Assembly (NCBI GenBank): GCA_964245825.1
Contig: CAXTNT010000005.1
Location: 62,001-126,000, forward strand
DNA length: 64,000 bases
Direction: 5' to 3'
Source: CAJCIY01 sp964245825
GTDB taxonomy: Bacteria; Actinomycetota; Actinomycetes; Mycobacteriales; CAJCIY01
Part shown: positions 8,997 to 16,734 of the stretch, piece after piece
How the letters are laid out: every line of letters starts with the position of its first letter
Position numbering within the stretch: position 1 is the stretch's first letter
Translations under genes and position numbers: made by a program
Notes under the pieces: generated by a model
What the model was told of the DNA's origin: nothing
What the model saw: only the letters and a program-made list of their open reading frames with translations
Database searches by the model: none

Positions 8997-10234
8997 GACT
9001 GTCTCCGATCGCTGGGGAGGAGGTCAGCTGCCCTCGTGAGATCGGCCCCGACGGGCCTGGTCTTGAGCTCCGCCAGTCGCATCAGCACCCGCTCCACCCG
9101 TACGACGCCGACGGCTCGCCCGAGATCGTCGACGCACACAGCGGGGTCGAAGCGGCAGTGCTCAGGCCGGGCGACCAGCCGTCGCGCCAGCTCGTGGACG
9201 CTCGTGGAGGGCGCCACCCGCAGGCTTACGGCGGCGACGCGGTGCAGGTCGGCGTCGTCCCGGGACCGGTGCAGCGGCAGGATGAGCGCAGCGGGGTGCC
9301 GGGCGGCGTCCAACCGCAGGCCGATCTGCCCTGGCCGGATGGGTGCCTCTCCCTCGACGGGGACCGTGTCGACCAGGCTCGCCACGTGTTCCACCAGCTG
9401 CACCCTCGCCGCACCCAGCCGCAACCGGGTCACGGTGCTCGGGTCGAGCCGGGACCAGGGCGGCGCGGGGCGCCCCAGCAGGTAGCCCTGGCCCAGTGGC
9501 ACGCGCAGTCGCAGGAATGCGTCACATTCCGCCCAGGTCTCGATCCCCTCCGCGAGCAGCCAGGCATCGATGCGTCCGCCGAACTCACCGAGCAGCTCGG
9601 CCAGCGCGAGCTTGACCTCGTCGGTGTCCGCATCCGCGACCAGGGCGCGATCCAGTTTGATCATGTGGGGTCGGAGCTGGGTCATCTGCTGCAGCCCCGA
9701 GTAGCCCGAGCCGGCGTCGTCGAGCGCGAGCAGCGCGCCCTGGGCGGCCAGCTGATCCCGCAGGGCTACCAATGGCCGTAGGTCAGCGACCTGTTGGTGT
9801 TCGGTGAGCTCCAACACCAAAGGGTGCAGGTCACCGGCCATCAGCAGCATCTGCCCCAGCTCCGAGCTGGTCAGCAGATGGGGGCTGACGTTCGTCGTCA
9901 AGAAGCAGTTGGGGGGCAGCGAGCGCCGCAGGTCCAGGCAGCGCCGGACCACGACTGACTCGAGGGCGGCGCCCCGCCCCTGCCGGTCGGCGGCAGCGAA
10001 CCAGCGATCCGGAGTGAGCCCGATTGGGGCCTCGAAGCGGGCCAGTGCCTCGTAGCCGACGATCACGGCCTGCTGCAGGCTGACGATCGGCTGGAACACC
10101 AGACGCAGCCGGCCTGGGTCGGCGAACACCTCGGACACCAGCCGAGCCCACTCCGCCTCATCCGGCTCGGCGCGCGCCTCGCCACCCGCGGCCGGGACGT
10201 CGCGTGTCACCGCAGCGCGCTGCGTCGTCACCAC
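8993..10234 (-). CDS. EAL-domain c-di-GMP phosphodiesterase with C-terminal CBS-like region
   Basis: 413 residues, soluble. The EAL domain has most catalytic positions: E62 in YEALARFE, N114, E144 in LELTEHQ, D171-D172 in ALDDAGSGYSGL, K192 in IKLDRAL, E229 in AEGIET, and a GQGYLLGRP Gln. A working phosphodiesterase is therefore likely. The C-terminal ~150 residues end in a segment resembling one CBS repeat (VDDLGRAVGVVRVERVL), a possible ligand sensor. The start is one of two adjacent GTG codons (10234 or 10231) without a clear Shine-Dalgarno. First gene of the c-di-GMP operon. Confidence 0.88.
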   Translation of the reverse strand: MVTTQRAAVTRDVPAAGGEARAEPDEAEWARLVSEVFADPGRLRLVFQPIVSLQQAVIVGYEALARFEAPIGLTPDRWFAAADRQGRGAALESVVVRRCLDLRRSLPPNCFLTTNVSPHLLTSSELGQMLLMAGDLHPLVLELTEHQQVADLRPLVALRDQLAAQGALLALDDAGSGYSGLQQMTQLRPHMIKLDRALVADADTDEVKLALAELLGEFGGRIDAWLLAEGIETWAECDAFLRLRVPLGQGYLLGRPAPPWSRLDPSTVTRLRLGAARVQLVEHVASLVDTVPVEGEAPIRPGQIGLRLDAARHPAALILPLHRSRDDADLHRVAAVSLRVAPSTSVHELARRLVARPEHCRFDPAVCVDDLGRAVGVVRVERVLMRLAELKTRPVGADLTRAADLLPSDRRQS

Positions 10235-10406
10235 GACACCGCATCGACGGTCACAGGGCGCGGCTGAAGACCTGGCTCAGGGCCATGACTAGGCCGATGT
10301 AAGCAGTTCCGAGGTAGTCCTTGAGGTGACGTTCGCGTGACGGTGCCCGGCTACGCTGCGACAGCGGTCGCCGTGCGGGCATCGCTGAATGCCAGGAGGC
10401 ACTGCC

Positions 10407-12512
10407 ATGTCGGCACGTACGGTCGCACTCGGGGTCGCTCTGCTCACGGGCGCAGCCACGCTCGCACTGAGCGCGGCACCGGCCCTGGCGGGCCCCGCGC
10501 ACGCGGGCCTCCGGTCAGCCGGTTCCGTCACGACGAGTCCGGCCCAGGCGACGCCTGCCGGATGTACCGACTCGTGGACGAACACGGCCGGCGGCTCATG
10601 GGACACCGCGAGTAACTGGAGCGCCGGAGTGCCCACCTCGACCTCCAACGTGTGCATCGCCGCAGCCGGCAGCTACACCGTCCTGCTCGGCAACGAGACG
10701 TTGACGATCGCCAGCCTGACCGTCGGGGGCAGTGGCTCCACCCCCACCTTGGCGATCGGCAACGGCGGGTCGTCCTTCCCACACATCACGGTCAGCGGGG
10801 CCGTAACCGTGAACGCGACCCTCTCGGACGGCTGGGGCGGCACGTTCACCGCCGGCAGCATCACGGTCGGGGCAAACGGCACGTTCCTCATCCCCGCCAC
10901 CAACTACACCTCCACGGTGACCGCGCCGATCGACGTGTTCGGTGCCATGACCGTGAACGACACGCTCGGCCTGTCGCTGCCGGCGTCCAGTTCGACGCTC
11001 ACCATCGAGGCGAGCGGGTCGCTGACCGTCGCCAGCGGCAAGATCCTGGCGGTGACCAGCCCCAGTGGCCAGACGGGCACCGTGGTGCAGAAGGGTCTGA
11101 TCACCAACAACGGCTCCTTCACCGTCGCGGACGCCCTGCAGATCGCCGGCGGGACCATCTGCGGCAACAGCCCGCTCGTGGGCGCCGGGGACGCCGGAGC
11201 CGGGGGCACCCTGGCTTTCGCGGGCACGGTCACAGCCGGACCGGCATGCAGCGGCAGCGCACCGACCGACCAGATCTTCGTCCCGAACGTCACCGCGACC
11301 GTCAGCGGCACGATCCCCGCGGCGTACACCGTGAGCATCGGTGACGGCGGGTCCGGCTTCCCCACCGTGACGCTGTCGGGGGTGACGAACGCCGGCACCC
11401 TGTCATTCGGCTGGGGCGGCACGCTGACTGGGTCGCTGACGAACACGGGCACGTTCACGATTCCGGCCACGAGCTACACCTCCACATTCAACGCCCCCTC
11501 CGTGGACAACAGCGGGACGATCACCGTGAACGGCAACCTCGCCCTGAGCCTGACCACCAGCAGCTCGACCTTCACCAACGAGGCGGCCGGATCGCTCACG
11601 GTCGCCAGCGGGAAGAGCCTTGCCGTCAGCAGCCCGAGTGGGCAGACCGCGACCGTGGTCCAGAAGGGTCTGATCACCAACAACGGCGCGCTGACCGTGA
11701 CCGACACCCTCGACGTGAACGGTGGCAGCATCTGCGGCAACGCGGTCTACTCAGGCTCTGGTGACGGCGGTACGGGGGCGACGCTCGCCTTCCCCGTCAA
11801 GCTGTCGTCGGGTCCCGGTTGCGGCGCCCTGCCCGCGAACAAGCTGTTCGTCCCCAACGTCACCGGCACCATCACCGGGGACATCCCCAAGGGCTACACG
11901 GTGACGGTGGGCGACGGTGGCTCGAGCTACGCACACGTGACGTGGACGGGGACCACGGTCACCGGCACGCTCGCACCGGGCTTCGGCGCCACGCTCACCG
12001 CTGCCGCCACCGTGTCGGTCAAGGGCACTCTCACCGTCCCCGCCAGTCCCTACAACACCGTCCTGGACTTCGGCGGGCTGGCCAACGCCAAGACCGTGAG
12101 CCTGCTGGGCACGACGACCCTGAACCTCACCGGGACCACCCTCACCAACGCCAAGGGTGCCAAGTGGACCGTCGGCAAGACCGTCCCCGTCACCACCACG
12201 GCGACGCTGGCCAACGCAGGCACGCTGACCCTCGCCCCCGGCGCCACGCTGGCGGTCGGCGGCTTCAGTCAGACGAGCACCGGCACGCTCGCGGTCCAGT
12301 TCGGCAGCTCCAGCGGGACCGTGCGGATACAGGACAGCGGTACGGCGACCCTCGCCGGCAAGATCACCACGAAGAGCGTCAAGTACAAGCCCGCCCACGG
12401 CCAGAGCTTCACGGTGCTCTCGGCGTCCAGCGTGTCAGGAACGTTCGCGACGGCTTCCGGGCCGTACACGATCACCTACCCGGGCGCCTCGGTGGTCGCG
12501 ACGTTCGCCTAG
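10407..12512 (+). CDS. Secreted repeat-rich beta-solenoid-like protein
   Basis: 701 residues. Sec signal peptide (residues 1-28; hydrophobic core, AxA-type site at PALAGP), then a Gly/Thr/Ser/Val-rich body built of repeats of about 191 residues. Two units are closely similar (both contain VVQKGLITNNG) and a third is diverged. Cysteines occur only at equivalent positions. There is no transmembrane anchor, LPxTG-like motif or lysines-rich tail, so it is presumably released or held by other envelope components. The ATG has AGGAGG (10394-10399) 7 nt upstream. It is divergent from the EAL gene, so c-di-GMP control of a matrix or adhesin protein is possible. No enzymatic motif seen. Confidence 0.75.
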   Translation: MSARTVALGVALLTGAATLALSAAPALAGPAHAGLRSAGSVTTSPAQATPAGCTDSWTNTAGGSWDTASNWSAGVPTSTSNVCIAAAGSYTVLLGNETLTIASLTVGGSGSTPTLAIGNGGSSFPHITVSGAVTVNATLSDGWGGTFTAGSITVGANGTFLIPATNYTSTVTAPIDVFGAMTVNDTLGLSLPASSSTLTIEASGSLTVASGKILAVTSPSGQTGTVVQKGLITNNGSFTVADALQIAGGTICGNSPLVGAGDAGAGGTLAFAGTVTAGPACSGSAPTDQIFVPNVTATVSGTIPAAYTVSIGDGGSGFPTVTLSGVTNAGTLSFGWGGTLTGSLTNTGTFTIPATSYTSTFNAPSVDNSGTITVNGNLALSLTTSSSTFTNEAAGSLTVASGKSLAVSSPSGQTATVVQKGLITNNGALTVTDTLDVNGGSICGNAVYSGSGDGGTGATLAFPVKLSSGPGCGALPANKLFVPNVTGTITGDIPKGYTVTVGDGGSSYAHVTWTGTTVTGTLAPGFGATLTAAATVSVKGTLTVPASPYNTVLDFGGLANAKTVSLLGTTTLNLTGTTLTNAKGAKWTVGKTVPVTTTATLANAGTLTLAPGATLAVGGFSQTSTGTLAVQFGSSSGTVRIQDSGTATLAGKITTKSVKYKPAHGQSFTVLSASSVSGTFATASGPYTITYPGASVVATFA
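11031..11693 (+). repeat. Intragenic tandem repeat (~573-bp unit)
   Basis: The segment beginning near 11031 recurs near 11603, with a perfectly conserved run of more than 20 bases around 11088-11114 and 11660-11686 (encoding QKGLITNNG). Spacing of about 573 bp is in frame and corresponds to 191 residues. High third-position identity in part of the unit indicates a relatively recent duplication or conversion. Confidence 0.7.
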
Positions 12513-12525
12513 TCGACGACACGTG

Positions 12526-12546
12526 CGGTCACCACCCGGGTGACCG
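12526..12546. terminator. Hairpin between convergent genes
   Basis: 8-bp perfect stem (CGGTCACC and GGTGACCG) with a 5-nt loop, 14 nt after the secreted-protein stop and before the convergent zinc-ribbon gene. There is no T-run, as usual in high-GC actinomycetes. Could act for both directions. Confidence 0.55.
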
Positions 12547-12589
12547 GCCCGACGGCACATCGCGCAGCGTCTCGACGCGTCGCTCGCGA

Positions 12590-12793
12590 TCAGCCCCGGT
12601 GGAACGCGTGCCGGCAGGTGCAGGCGTACGAGATGCGCCCGTCCGACATCTCACGGAACGAGCAGCCCGCAGCCGCCGGTGCCAACCGGAGCAGCCGGCG
12701 CACCGGGCTGACCGGTCGTGGCGAGCTCGGCCGGTGACCACAGGCCGGGCAGTTCCCGCCCGCGCCTCCGCTCGCCGGGCCCACCGTCGTCAC
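12590..12793 (-). CDS. Small Cys-rich (zinc-ribbon-like) protein
   Basis: 67 residues from a GTG that overlaps the PAP2 gene stop (GTGA), the same coupling used between the neighbouring genes. The pattern is CPACGH at residues 15-20, then C44, C58, C60 and H62 in CTCRHAF, consistent with one zinc site. No family recognised. It sits at the end of the glycosyltransferase/PAP2 operon. The overlap and ordered cysteines support it, but its small size leaves doubt. Confidence 0.5.
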   Translation of the reverse strand: MTTVGPASGGAGGNCPACGHRPSSPRPVSPVRRLLRLAPAAAGCSFREMSDGRISYACTCRHAFHRG

Positions 12794-13572
12794 GTCAGTC
12801 GGCGCGGTTCGCGCCTGAGGTCGGGCCATCTCGACGGCCGGGCCATCCCGGTGAGCAGCACGCAGGCACCCGCCGTCGCGGCGCCAGCCACGGCGTCCAG
12901 GACGTAGTGGTTGGCGGTCCCCACCACGACGAAGGTCATCCAGAGCGGGTAGAGCACGCAGAGGGCCCGCAGCAGCGGGCGGCGCACCCAGGTGAAGAGC
13001 AGCACGGCCGTCCAACTCGCCCAGGCCAGGTGCAACGAGGGCATCGCCGCCAACTGGTCGGCCAGCACCGGACCGCCGTGGGAGGTGCCGAAACCGGCTG
13101 CGGCGACCGAGTCGGTGAAACCGGCGCGGGGGAGCAGCCGCGGGGGCGCCACCGGGAACACGGCGAACACCACGAGGCCCACGACGTTGATCGCGACCAG
13201 GGCGTTGCGGGCGGCGCGATAGGCGTGCGGTCGCAGCCACCAGCACAGCGCCAGCACGCCGAGCGTGATGCTCTCGTGCCCGAACTGGTACCAGTAGGCG
13301 CACAGCAGGGCCAGCGCGTGGTGGCCGGTGACCCATTGGTTCACCGGCAGCTCGCCCTGCACGTGCAGGAACCGCTCCGCCGCCAGGACATGGCCGGCGT
13401 TGCGCAGCCCCACCGCGGCCTTGCCGTCCGCCAGCATCTTGATCAGGTCGTACACGCGGACGAGCACGACGACGACGAGGATCTCGCCGAGCAGGTGCGG
13501 GCGAAGTCGCCGGACGCGGGCGGTGTCGGGCCCGGTGGTCGCCGTCGGGGTCAGGAGTTCCTGGGTGCTCAC
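12790..13572 (-). CDS. PAP2-family membrane phosphatase/phosphotransferase (Aur1-like)
   Basis: 260 residues with six or so membrane segments. PAP2 motifs: AMPSLHLAW (motif 2, catalytic-loop His) and GTANHYVLDAVAGA (motif 3, His and Asp). This resembles the PAP2_3 / inositolphosphorylceramide-synthase-like branch, which dephosphorylates or transfers phospho-headgroups on lipids. GTG start overlaps the glycosyltransferase stop by 4 nt. With the glycosyltransferase it probably works on a lipid or polyprenyl-phosphate-linked sugar at the membrane. Confidence 0.82.
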   Translation of the reverse strand: MSTQELLTPTATTGPDTARVRRLRPHLLGEILVVVVLVRVYDLIKMLADGKAAVGLRNAGHVLAAERFLHVQGELPVNQWVTGHHALALLCAYWYQFGHESITLGVLALCWWLRPHAYRAARNALVAINVVGLVVFAVFPVAPPRLLPRAGFTDSVAAAGFGTSHGGPVLADQLAAMPSLHLAWASWTAVLLFTWVRRPLLRALCVLYPLWMTFVVVGTANHYVLDAVAGAATAGACVLLTGMARPSRWPDLRREPRRLT

Positions 13573-14723
13573 GAGCCGGTGGCTGCCAGCGTGCGCGCCG
13601 GCAGGACTCGCCGGGCGATTCGGGCCGCCTGCTCGTAGGCCTCGTCCGTGGCAGCCAGGGCCTGGTCCCAGTCGTACGCGGGGGGGTGCGCGCGGTTGTG
13701 GGCCGCGATGGCGCCGCGCGCCACCGGGTCGGACACGAGCAGCCCGAGGGCGGCGACCATCCCCGCATCGTCCGCGCACAGCAGCCCGTCCACCCCGTCG
13801 CGGACGAAGTCGCGGATGCCGGTCCTGGCCATGGCCACGACCGGCAGCCCGGCACACCGGGCCTCGAGCGCGGCGATCCCGAACGACTCCAGCGTCGCCG
13901 GAGCGACGAAGACGTCCGCCCGGGCGAACAGGGCCCGGATGTCGCTGCGGCTGCGGTTCCCGGCCAGCTCGACGACGGCCGCGAGACCGTGCCGGACGAT
14001 GTCGGCCTCGAGCGACTCCCGCAACGGGCCGTCGCCGACGACGACCGCGCGGACCGTCACCCCGCTCGGTGCGGCTCGGGAGACCTCGGCCAGCATCCGC
14101 AGCAGCTGGCGCGGGCGCTTGCGCCCGGCCAGCCGCATGACCGCGACCAGGACGACCTCGCCGGGGTCGCGGGGTGTCGGCTGGACCCGCCAGTCCGCCG
14201 GGTCGACGGCGTTGGGCAGCACCTGCACCGCGGTCCCGGTGGTCAGCAGGCGACGTAGCGGCTGTGCGGCGACCTCGCTCACCGCGGTCCAGTGCACGCG
14301 GCGCCCGGACCAACGGACGACGGCATCGCCGGCCCGGTAGACCGGGGTCGCCCAGGACAGCAGCGAGTGGTACGTCAGGACCGTGGGAGTCCCGGCCGCC
14401 TGCGCAGCCCAGGCGCCGGCGAACGACAGCGGCGACCAGACGCCCGCGTGCGCGTGGACGACGTCGGCGGGCGTCTCCCGCAAGGCGCGCGCGATGAAGG
14501 CGGGCGCAGCCGGGTGCAGCGCACTGGCACGGCGCAGCCCGTCCGTCACCCGTCGTACCCGGACCCCGGTCGTCTCCGTCGGCGGTTCCGCGGCGGCCGG
14601 GCTGCTGGTCAGGACGGTGACCTCGTGGCCGGCCCGCTGCTGGCGCAGGGCGAGGTCATGCACGTGCATCTCGATGCCGCCCAGGCGCGGCAGGTAGAAG
14701 TCCGTGACGTGCGTGATGCGCAC
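13569..14723 (-). CDS. GT4-family glycosyltransferase (PimB-like)
   Basis: 384 residues, GT-B fold. N-terminal Gly-rich loop in YLPRLGGIEMHV, C-terminal nucleotide-sugar motif EX7E in ESFGIAALE, and NAVDP linker typical of family 4 retaining transferases. GTG start at 14723 with AGGAGGAGG 8 nt upstream. Heads a three-gene operon with PAP2 and the small Cys protein and is divergent from the PIG-L deacetylase. Probable acceptor is a phospholipid or polyprenyl carrier; the sugar donor cannot be read from sequence. Confidence 0.88.
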   Translation of the reverse strand: MRITHVTDFYLPRLGGIEMHVHDLALRQQRAGHEVTVLTSSPAAAEPPTETTGVRVRRVTDGLRRASALHPAAPAFIARALRETPADVVHAHAGVWSPLSFAGAWAAQAAGTPTVLTYHSLLSWATPVYRAGDAVVRWSGRRVHWTAVSEVAAQPLRRLLTTGTAVQVLPNAVDPADWRVQPTPRDPGEVVLVAVMRLAGRKRPRQLLRMLAEVSRAAPSGVTVRAVVVGDGPLRESLEADIVRHGLAAVVELAGNRSRSDIRALFARADVFVAPATLESFGIAALEARCAGLPVVAMARTGIRDFVRDGVDGLLCADDAGMVAALGLLVSDPVARGAIAAHNRAHPPAYDWDQALAATDEAYEQAARIARRVLPARTLAATGS

Positions 14724-14861
14724 CGAGAGTGCCTCCTCCTGCTCGGCGGATGTCCCGAGTCGACGCCGGCCACGTACAGTAACGATCTCACGGCCGCTGC
14801 GCGGCCACCGGCAGCGAACCGAGTGCTGTCGAACCTGACGGCCGACGAGGAGCGCTGAGCA

Positions 14862-15674
14862 GTGGTGCGCGGCCCGTGGACTGTGGTGTCCCTACACGCG
14901 CATCCCGACGACGAGGCGCTGCTCACCGGGGGGACCCTCGCGCGACTGGCAGCCGAGGGCCATCGGGTGGTGCTGGTCGTGGCGACCGACGGCGCCGCCG
15001 GGCTGGCCGACCACCCCGGCGCCGGTCTGGCCGAGCTCCGCGCGGCCGAGCTGGCCGCCTCCGCTGCCGCGCTCGGCGTGGCGCGCGTCGTCCGGCTCGG
15101 TTACCCCGACTCGGGCGACGACGGTGACCGACCCGGCGGCTTCGCCACCGCGGACGTCGGACAGGCAGCGGACCGCCTCGCGGAGTTGCTGCGCGCCGAG
15201 CGCGCGGACGTGCTGACCAGCTACGACGCGGCCGGGGGCTACGGCCACCCCGACCACCGTCAGGTCCACCTCGTGGGTGCGGCCGCGGCCGCGCTGGCCC
15301 ACACGCCGCTCGTCCTCGAGGCCACGGTCGATGCCGATCTGCTCGGCCGGGTGACACGGCTGCTCGCCAAGGTCCCCGGACTCCCGGCGGACCTGTCGGC
15401 CCCGCGACTGGCGGCGGGGTACACCCCGCGGCGACGGCTCACCCACCGCGTCGACGTCCGCCCCTACGCGGCGGCCAAACGCGCCGCGATGGCCGCCCAC
15501 GCGAGCCAGGCCGGCGCGCCGGCCGGGTCGGACCGCAGAACCCTCGCGCTGCTGCTGCGGCTGCCCGGTCCGCTGTTCCGGTTCGCGCTCGGGCGCGAGT
15601 GGTTCGTGGAAGCCGGCCGCCCGCCGGGGCCGCTGCTCGACGACGCCCTCGCCACCCTCCGGACGAGCGCATGA
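14862..15674 (+). CDS. PIG-L family N-acetylglucosaminyl deacetylase
   Basis: 270 residues, zinc-dependent LmbE/MshB-type deacetylase. The hallmark AHPDDE is at residues 12-17 (zinc ligands His and Asp with catalytic Asp), and the downstream zinc His is in GYGHPDHRQVH. GTG start with GAGGAG 9 nt upstream. It would deacetylate a GlcNAc-containing conjugate. The location beside a glycosyltransferase and a flippase-like protein argues for a lipid-linked sugar rather than mycothiol, though an MshB role is not excluded. Ends in ATGA overlap with the next gene. Confidence 0.87.
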   Translation: MVRGPWTVVSLHAHPDDEALLTGGTLARLAAEGHRVVLVVATDGAAGLADHPGAGLAELRAAELAASAAALGVARVVRLGYPDSGDDGDRPGGFATADVGQAADRLAELLRAERADVLTSYDAAGGYGHPDHRQVHLVGAAAAALAHTPLVLEATVDADLLGRVTRLLAKVPGLPADLSAPRLAAGYTPRRRLTHRVDVRPYAAAKRAAMAAHASQAGAPAGSDRRTLALLLRLPGPLFRFALGREWFVEAGRPPGPLLDDALATLRTSA

Positions 15675-16711
15675 GGCCGGTCGGCGGCAAGGCCCTCACG
15701 GTCGGGGGCTCCACCGCCGTGGCCGTCTTCGCCCTCGCCGTCGTGTTCCCGCACGTGACCGGTACGGGCTGGGGCGCCGTTCTCGAGCAGTTCGAGGTCC
15801 TCTCCCTCGCCCAGGTAGGGCTGCTCGTGCTGGTGTGGCTCGCCGGCCTGTGCACGTACACCGTGCTCATGACTGCCTCGCTGCCCCACCTCACCATGGG
15901 GCAGGCCCTGACGCTCAATCTGTCGGGCAGCGCCGTGAGCAACCTCGTTCCGTTCGGTGGCGCGCTCGGGGTCGGCCTGAACTACGCGATGGCGCGGTCG
16001 TGGGGGTTCCGGCGGTCGAGCTTCGTGCTCTTCACTACGTTCACGACTCTCTGGAACCTCGTCGCCCGGCTGGCGCTGCCGTTGCTGGCGCTCGTCGCGC
16101 TCGTGTTGGGTGGGGGGTTCACCGACGAGCGGCTGACCGTCGCCGCCGAGACGGCGGCCGTGCTGCTGGCTGCGTTGCTGGCCGTGATCGCCGGCGCGCT
16201 GGCCCGGGAGCGCGTCGCGCGGCGCCTCGGTGAGCTCGCCCAGGGAGCCACCCGCCGGCTGCTGCGCCGCCGGCACGCGTCGCGACCGGTCGAGCTGACA
16301 CCCGCGGCGCTCGAGGTACGGCATCGCGTGAACGAGCTGCTGCGCAGCCGGTGGCAGCGGATGTCGGTCGGCATGGTCGGCTACATGGGGCTGCAGGTGC
16401 TGCTGCTGTGGCTGATCCTGCACATGCTGCACAGCCAGCTGCCGTTGGTCGCGGTCTTCGCCGGCTATGCCTTCGAGCGCGTCCTGAGCCTGCTGGTGAT
16501 CACTCCGGGTGGCATCGGCATCGCGCAGACCGGCGCCGCCGCGGTGCTGGTGGCCCTGGGCGGCGCGCCGCCTGTCGTCGCCGCCGGCGTCCTGCTGTTC
16601 AGCGGGTTCACGTACTTCCTGGAGATCCCGGTCGGTGCGGCCGGCGGCATCCTCTGGTGGCGCCGACATGGTCGCGCGCTGCGCATGGACGACCGGCGAG
16701 CACCGGTCTGA
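15671..16711 (+). CDS. UPF0104/LPG_synthase_TM flippase-like membrane protein
   Basis: 346 residues, eight or so transmembrane helices (first ~15-35, last ~315-335). Family features: LNLSGSAVSNLVPFGGALG near residue 80-98 and RVLSLLVITPGGIGIAQTG near 270. The family covers the membrane domain of MprF and AglD-like putative lipid-sugar flippases. ATG start overlaps the deacetylase stop, so the deacetylated glycolipid may be its cargo. It lacks the cytosolic aminoacyl-transfer domain of MprF. Confidence 0.83.
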   Translation: MRPVGGKALTVGGSTAVAVFALAVVFPHVTGTGWGAVLEQFEVLSLAQVGLLVLVWLAGLCTYTVLMTASLPHLTMGQALTLNLSGSAVSNLVPFGGALGVGLNYAMARSWGFRRSSFVLFTTFTTLWNLVARLALPLLALVALVLGGGFTDERLTVAAETAAVLLAALLAVIAGALARERVARRLGELAQGATRRLLRRRHASRPVELTPAALEVRHRVNELLRSRWQRMSVGMVGYMGLQVLLLWLILHMLHSQLPLVAVFAGYAFERVLSLLVITPGGIGIAQTGAAAVLVALGGAPPVVAAGVLLFSGFTYFLEIPVGAAGGILWWRRHGRALRMDDRRAPV

Positions 16712-16734
16712 GCAACCCGATGGTGGCGTCCAGG

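Noticed and set aside
10251..10406. Short open frame in the EAL/secreted-protein divergent region
   Set aside because: No Shine-Dalgarno or recognisable product; region is better explained as promoters of the two divergent genes.
11031..11693. CRISPR-like repeats
   Set aside because: The repeats are 573 bp apart, in frame and coding; they are duplicated protein domains.
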